Shown here: positions 6,444-9,755 of the stretch, piece after piece
How the letters are laid out: each line of letters begins with the position of its first letter
How positions within the stretch are numbered: the stretch's first letter is position 1
Source: DATADF01 sp046263155
GTDB taxonomy: Bacteria; Actinomycetota; CADDZG01; WHSQ01
NCBI GenBank assembly: GCA_046263155.1
Contig: JBHELF010000030.1
Coordinates: forward strand, 1 to 9,755
Direction: 5' to 3'
DNA: 9,755 nt
Position numbers and translations under genes: made by a program
Notes under the pieces: model-generated
Database searches by the model: none
Told to the model about the DNA's origin: nothing
The model's input: only the letters and a program-made list of their open reading frames with translations

Positions 6444-8282
6444 CTACTTGACTACCCGGATAGCGCCTCGCATCGCCGGGTGGATGCGACAGAAGAACGT
6501 GTATGTGCCGACCCGTTTCGGCACGAACTCCCAATAGAGGCCATCGCGCAGGGCCTCCTCTGTCGATTTGTTCTCGGACCCGATTTGGCCGCTGGCCGGC
6601 GAGAAGAAGAGTCCGTACCCGATCTCGGTCGAGTCGAAGTCCATTACGTCATTGGGACTGCCGTTGCCCCCGTCGGCCATCGGATAGTGGATTCCCGTCG
6701 CGCCCGTACACGGTTCGGCGCAGCGGGTAACCGTGTGCCAGATATCGAGGAACGTGTCGGTGTTCCAGAAGCGCACCGGCTCGTTCAACTTCACGCGCGG
6801 AATACCACTCGCACCGATGACGCCCATGTCGGCGGGACCATAGGTAAAGGCGGGCATGACGATGTCCGTCATCATCGGCCCCTCTTCCTTGGGAAGGGCC
6901 TCGCAGCCTCCGCCCGCGCAGCCTCCGTAGTTGCTCGCCTCCGGCATGTGACCGTGGGTGACCGTTCCGCGCAGGCATAGCGTCTTCTGAGGTCCGGTCA
7001 GGTTCGGTTTGCACGTTGGCTTCAACCAGCCGTCGGGAGAAAGTGGCACCGTCGTGGGCACGCCGGGGTCGATCCTGACGTCATCCTTGAACACATCGAT
7101 GCCGGCAGGCTTATGTGGGTCCTTGGGCGCGACCCACGCCATGACGATTCCCATGTTTTCGTACCACGACGCGTACTGTGAGTCGTAGGTCGCGTTGAGT
7201 CGGACGATGTCGCCCGGCTCGATCTTCACCTTCCAGTCCAAGAATGCCCCGGTGCCCGTCATAGAGAAATCCCACGAGGTCGCAGGCCCCCCGGCGCGTT
7301 CTTGATTGTTGTGATCCCAGTACACGGCGTCCGAGATATGAATCGGCTTCTCGACTCCATCCCGCACGAGGCTGACCTCGTCGCGCAGACCGCCGGGATG
7401 CAGGTGGCCGCCCATCGTGATGAGCGTGCCTGCCATACTCTTGGGGACCTCCCAGTCGGCGCCAAGGACCTTTACGCGCTTGCCCTGTTGCGGGGTTATC
7501 GCTCCATATACGTCGTGGCGCGCGCAGTTCTCCTTCGGCCAGGTGCACACGCGTTGTTTGAGTTCTTTATCGAAGTGTCCAAAGCCTTTTTGAACGTTGA
7601 ATACTGGGTTCCCGGAGGTGTCGGGAGCCCCGCGCGCGATCGGACGGCGCTGTACGTCGAGCCATATGGGCTTCGTGGGGACGAGGCCGAGCTCCTCCGC
7701 GTCGGCCTGGGCCACGAAGTCGATGTCGTACGTGATCCAAACCTCGGTGGGCTGAGGCACCGCGCTGTGGACCATGTACAGCAGGAGCCACATGTCATGG
7801 GCGCCCACCTGCATTCCGTACCCGCGGGGCCACGGCGCGATCGTTTTCTCCTCACCGGCGGCGAAGAACGGGCCGTTTCCGTAACTCGGATATGCGTTCA
7901 GCCAGGTCCCGTGATGCAGGTGGACCTGATCGATTGGAGGGGGCACGCCGGTAGCGTCGACGAGATCCGGTTGGAAACGAGTAATGAATCCGTCGTAAGC
8001 GGGTTTCTCGATCGTCACCGGGCCGATCAGAACGTCGTTCTGTCCCGGTTTAACGGTTATGGGTCCGTAGGAGAAGTGAATCCGCTTGCACAGGTCACCG
8101 GCCTGCGCGGAAGCGGTCGCTTTCCAGCCCGCCTTCTCGTATTCGTTCTCCGGTACGCACTCGTCGCCGGGAACCTGCTCGATAAAAGCGGGATCCGGTG
8201 GAGGAGGCACCTGTGCGAGCGCCGGCAGCGCCGCTGCGAGAGCGAGAAGGGCGACGAGGAAGATGGGTGTGTACCTGCGCAT
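6444..8282 (-). CDS. Secreted PHM/DBM-like dicopper monooxygenase fused to a cupredoxin domain
   Basis: The 612-residue product starts with a Sec signal peptide (MRRYTPIFLVALLALAAALP, cleavage A-L-A|Q at 23). Residues ~65-390 show the layout of peptidylglycine/dopamine monooxygenases: a His-His site V-H-L-H-H-G (120-125) and a further strand His in L-Y-M-V-H (His172; His162 is an alternative) for the first copper; G-G-H-L-H-P-G-G (His293, His295) and, after E-P-G-D-I-V-R-L-N-A-T-Y, Y-E-N-M-G-I-V-M-A-W (Met377) for the second. The order HH...H...HxH...M and the G-D-I / E-M-surroundings match PHM. A linker (436-460) carries C, H-G-H-M-P-E and two more Cys. Residues ~472-612 form a cupredoxin with His516 (D-I-W-H-T-V) and Cys598-x2-His601-x2-Met604. 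The family hydroxylates C-H bonds with O2; substrate unknown. It is the first gene of the operon, with a good Shine-Dalgarno. Assignment rests on motif order, not on an alignment. Confidence 0.8.
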   Translation of the reverse strand: MRRYTPIFLVALLALAAALPALAQVPPPPDPAFIEQVPGDECVPENEYEKAGWKATASAQAGDLCKRIHFSYGPITVKPGQNDVLIGPVTIEKPAYDGFITRFQPDLVDATGVPPPIDQVHLHHGTWLNAYPSYGNGPFFAAGEEKTIAPWPRGYGMQVGAHDMWLLLYMVHSAVPQPTEVWITYDIDFVAQADAEELGLVPTKPIWLDVQRRPIARGAPDTSGNPVFNVQKGFGHFDKELKQRVCTWPKENCARHDVYGAITPQQGKRVKVLGADWEVPKSMAGTLITMGGHLHPGGLRDEVSLVRDGVEKPIHISDAVYWDHNNQERAGGPATSWDFSMTGTGAFLDWKVKIEPGDIVRLNATYDSQYASWYENMGIVMAWVAPKDPHKPAGIDVFKDDVRIDPGVPTTVPLSPDGWLKPTCKPNLTGPQKTLCLRGTVTHGHMPEASNYGGCAGGGCEALPKEEGPMMTDIVMPAFTYGPADMGVIGASGIPRVKLNEPVRFWNTDTFLDIWHTVTRCAEPCTGATGIHYPMADGGNGSPNDVMDFDSTEIGYGLFFSPASGQIGSENKSTEEALRDGLYWEFVPKRVGTYTFFCRIHPAMRGAIRVVK

Positions 8283-8287
8283 CGGTG

Positions 8288-8297
8288 CCCCCTTTCC
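8288..8297 (-). promoter_or_regulatory. Ribosome binding site of the PHM-cupredoxin gene
   Basis: Read on the minus strand the bases are GGAAAGGGGG, ending five bases before the ATG at 8280-8282. The purine-rich, G-rich run at this spacing supports the chosen start, which also begins a signal peptide. Confidence 0.6.
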
Positions 8298-8448
8298 GTG
8301 CCGCCGCGACGGTCAACACGGCCGGCGCGGGTCGAACCTCACGGGCCATTGGGCCTCATTGAGGTCTTCGTCCCCCTTACCCCGTTTCCTCCCCGCTAGG
8401 CGTCGCGCAAGGCCACTGCGTAAGGCATGCCGCCGCGGTCATGAAGGG

Positions 8449-8463
8449 GCGCCCGAAGGGCGC
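8449..8463. repeat. Perfect inverted repeat, possible operator or leader hairpin
   Basis: GCGCCC (8449-8454) and GGGCGC (8458-8463) are exact reverse complements around a GAA loop, making a 6-bp all-GC stem about 57 bases before the start of the radical-oxidase-like gene. No T-run follows, so it is not an intrinsic terminator. It could be a regulator binding site or a 5' leader hairpin, or simply chance in GC-rich DNA. Confidence 0.3.
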
Positions 8464-8510
8464 GACGATTGCGATGGCGAATTTGTGCAAGTCGACGCAC
8501 TCGGCTTTCG

Positions 8511-8516
8511 GGAGGG
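8511..8516 (+). promoter_or_regulatory. Ribosome binding site of the radical-oxidase-like gene
   Basis: GGAGGG sits four bases before the ATG at 8521. This is a strong Shine-Dalgarno match, and it fixes the start of a gene whose first residues form a signal peptide. Confidence 0.75.
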
Positions 8517-8520
8517 CGAC

Positions 8521-9755
8521 ATGAGACGGGGCCTCAGGACAAGATTTCCGGCGATTCTCGCGACCCTGTTGGTGATGGCGGGTCTTCTGTCACCCGGTGC
8601 CCAGGGCGCCGAGCCGGCCGACAGCGGGCTCTGGTCGCAGCCGTTCGCCGAGATGAAGCTCTTTTCGAAGAGACCTCCCGAGACGGTCGAAGAGTCCAAG
8701 AAAGTCCCGCCTGCGGTCTCCATGGTGATGCTTCCCGATGGCCGGGTCCTCTACTGGGGGGGCCTAGAGGGACTCGAGGGGGGAGTCGCGCCGGCGGCTT
8801 TCGACGGTGCGCGCGGCCTAACGGACAGTCGCTCCCGGATTCTCGACCTTCGTCACGGCAAGCCTCGCTGGACCACGCCGCGACCGGAGACCGGCGGTGT
8901 GCACGATCTTTTCTGCGCCGATCAGCGTCTTCTTGCCGACGGCCGCTTACTGGTCGTCGGAGGAACGATCTGGCGGGCGGATCCGATCGACCTGCGAGAG
9001 ATCCTCGGTCCCGACGGTCCCCTGGGTGGAACCACGGAACTCTTCGGAAGTAACGCGACGCGCATATTCGATCCCCGAACCGATAGGTGGCACAAGGGCG
9101 TCGAGTTCATGCGCCACTACCGCTGGTATCCAACGCTGATCACGTTGCCCGACGGGCGTCTTTTCGTGGCCTCCGGCGTGTCGCGGCTCGTCTACAACTT
9201 CCGCGGAACGACGGTGCATGAGACAGAGATCTACAACCCCGCGACCCAGAGATGGAAGAACACGGGCACTTCGGGCGAAACGCCGTTGCCGCTGTTCGCG
9301 CGCCTCCATCTGTTGCCCGACGGTAACGTCTTCTACAGCGGCGTCGGTCAGATGTTCAACCCGGCCGGCCAGGGATACGACGAGGCCCTCTGGAACGTGC
9401 ACCGGATCTACGACCCCAAAGAGAACGCGTGGACGATGTCCGGGATCGGAGAGTTCGGCGCTCGCAGCGGAGCCTTCTCGGTGATGATGCCGTTGAAGGC
9501 GCCGTACGACGAGGCTAAGTTCTTGATCGGCGGAGGGACACTTTTCACTTCACCCGGCGGCTATCTGGCGAACAACTTCACCGAACTCGTGACGGTGAAG
9601 GACGGTACGTCCTCGAGCGAGAGAGTCGCCGATCTTAATAATGCGCGCTGGTACTCGAGCGGCGTGCTGCTTCCGGATGGGAACGTGGTCGCTCTGTCGG
9701 GAGCCAATCGTGATGAGGTTTTGGTTCCTGGAAGCGAAACCCCCGTCACCCAGGC
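8521..9755 (+). CDS. Secreted galactose/glyoxal-oxidase-like protein (AA5-type copper radical oxidase homologue), 3' end cut by window edge
   Basis: Translation from the ATG at 8521 stays open for 411 codons to the right edge. Residues 1-30 form a signal peptide (MRRGLRTRF, core A-I-L-A-T-L-L-V-M-A-G-L-L, cleavage near A-Q-G-A). Kelch-like blades recur: L-P-D-G-R-V-L-Y-W-G-G (71-81), A-D-G-R-L-L-V-V-G-G (139-148), L-P-D-G-R-L-F-V-A-S-G (209-219), L-P-D-G-N-V-F-Y-S-G (265-274) and L-P-D-G-N-V-V-A-L-S-G (384-394). In galactose and glyoxal oxidases a Cys is thioether-linked to a Tyr to make the radical cofactor. Here Cys132 in H-D-L-F-C and Tyr203 in R-W-Y-P-T occupy the matching blade positions. 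The remaining copper ligands (a Tyr-His pair and a His in the C-terminal domain) would be encoded beyond the window, so activity cannot be judged. Family enzymes oxidise alcohols or aldehydes and release H2O2. Likely extracellular or cell-surface. Confidence 0.85.
   Translation, partial: MRRGLRTRFPAILATLLVMAGLLSPGAQGAEPADSGLWSQPFAEMKLFSKRPPETVEESKKVPPAVSMVMLPDGRVLYWGGLEGLEGGVAPAAFDGARGLTDSRSRILDLRHGKPRWTTPRPETGGVHDLFCADQRLLADGRLLVVGGTIWRADPIDLREILGPDGPLGGTTELFGSNATRIFDPRTDRWHKGVEFMRHYRWYPTLITLPDGRLFVASGVSRLVYNFRGTTVHETEIYNPATQRWKNTGTSGETPLPLFARLHLLPDGNVFYSGVGQMFNPAGQGYDEALWNVHRIYDPKENAWTMSGIGEFGARSGAFSVMMPLKAPYDEAKFLIGGGTLFTSPGGYLANNFTELVTVKDGTSSSERVADLNNARWYSSGVLLPDGNVVALSGANRDEVLVPGSETPVTQ

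Larger units (their letters stand above)
8283..8520. promoter_or_regulatory. Divergent intergenic control region
   Basis: These 238 bases separate the starts of the minus-strand copper-enzyme operon and the plus-strand radical-oxidase-like gene, so the promoters for both must lie here or in the adjoining coding ends. I see no convincing -35/-10 pair and no open frame worth calling. It contains a perfect GC inverted repeat at 8449-8463 and a weak one (CCTC-ATT-GAGG, 8354-8364). A shared divergent promoter region suggests common regulation of the two units. Confidence 0.6.

Noticed and set aside
6444..8282. Classification of the large copper protein as a multicopper oxidase (laccase-type)
   Set aside because: The His-x-His quartet and HCHxxxH-type C-terminal signature of multicopper oxidases are absent; the HH...H...HxH...M order plus a single type-1 site fits PHM plus cupredoxin better.
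8354..8364. CCTC-ATT-GAGG palindrome
   Set aside because: Only a 4-bp stem; expected by chance in this composition.
7302..8399. Plus-strand open frame (365 codons) opposite the PHM-cupredoxin gene
   Set aside because: It is antisense to a gene with signal peptide, copper motifs and Shine-Dalgarno. The frame has no motif, and its end runs into the intergenic gap without a ribosome site at its start.
1..9755. tRNA, rRNA, CRISPR, insertion sequence or phage features
   Set aside because: No direct repeats, transposase motifs, terminal inverted repeats or RNA-gene signatures were seen; nearly all bases are accounted for by coding genes.

Overview
The window is high-GC bacterial DNA, densely packed with genes. 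Seven complete or nearly complete genes and one gene cut by the right edge fill almost all of it. The left-edge DinB-like protein has an N-terminal W-V-L-E-R-x-C-P-E-C-G-F-D signature that I associate with actinobacterial DinB proteins, so an aerobic actinobacterium (or a neighbouring high-GC soil lineage) is my best guess. That assignment is weak. No rRNA, tRNA, CRISPR array, insertion sequence or phage gene is visible.

Layout. Positions 1-2166 (+ strand) hold a two-gene cytoplasmic unit: a 5'-truncated DinB-family protein and an FAD-binding dehydrogenase, joined by an ATGA stop/start overlap. Positions 2168-8282 (- strand) hold a tight five-gene operon, read from right to left: (1) a secreted copper monooxygenase of the PHM/DBM type fused to a C-terminal cupredoxin domain; (2) a Tat-exported amidohydrolase-2 family enzyme; (3) a secreted protein of unknown function; (4) a secreted PQQ-dehydrogenase-like beta-propeller; (5) a small secreted cupredoxin. 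The last four genes are linked by a 7-nt gap and three 4-nt stop/start overlaps. Positions 8283-8520 are a divergent control region. From 8521 to the right edge (+ strand) runs a secreted galactose/glyoxal-oxidase-like (AA5-type) protein, truncated by the window end.

How the genes may work together. All six proteins from 2168 to the right edge carry an export signal. Three have copper-site residues (PHM-cupredoxin fusion, small cupredoxin, copper-radical-oxidase homologue). Two others belong to families that oxidise or cleave small molecules (quinoprotein-like dehydrogenase, metal-dependent amidohydrolase). A coherent but untested model is an extracytoplasmic pathway: C-H hydroxylation by the PHM-like enzyme, oxidation of the alcohol by the propeller dehydrogenase and/or the radical oxidase, and hydrolysis or decarboxylation by the amidohydrolase, with cupredoxins moving electrons. 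The substrate cannot be read from the sequence. The PHM-cupredoxin fusion and its conserved-looking setting are the most novel part. The FAD dehydrogenase unit converges on this operon with a single base between the stop codons and may or may not be functionally related.
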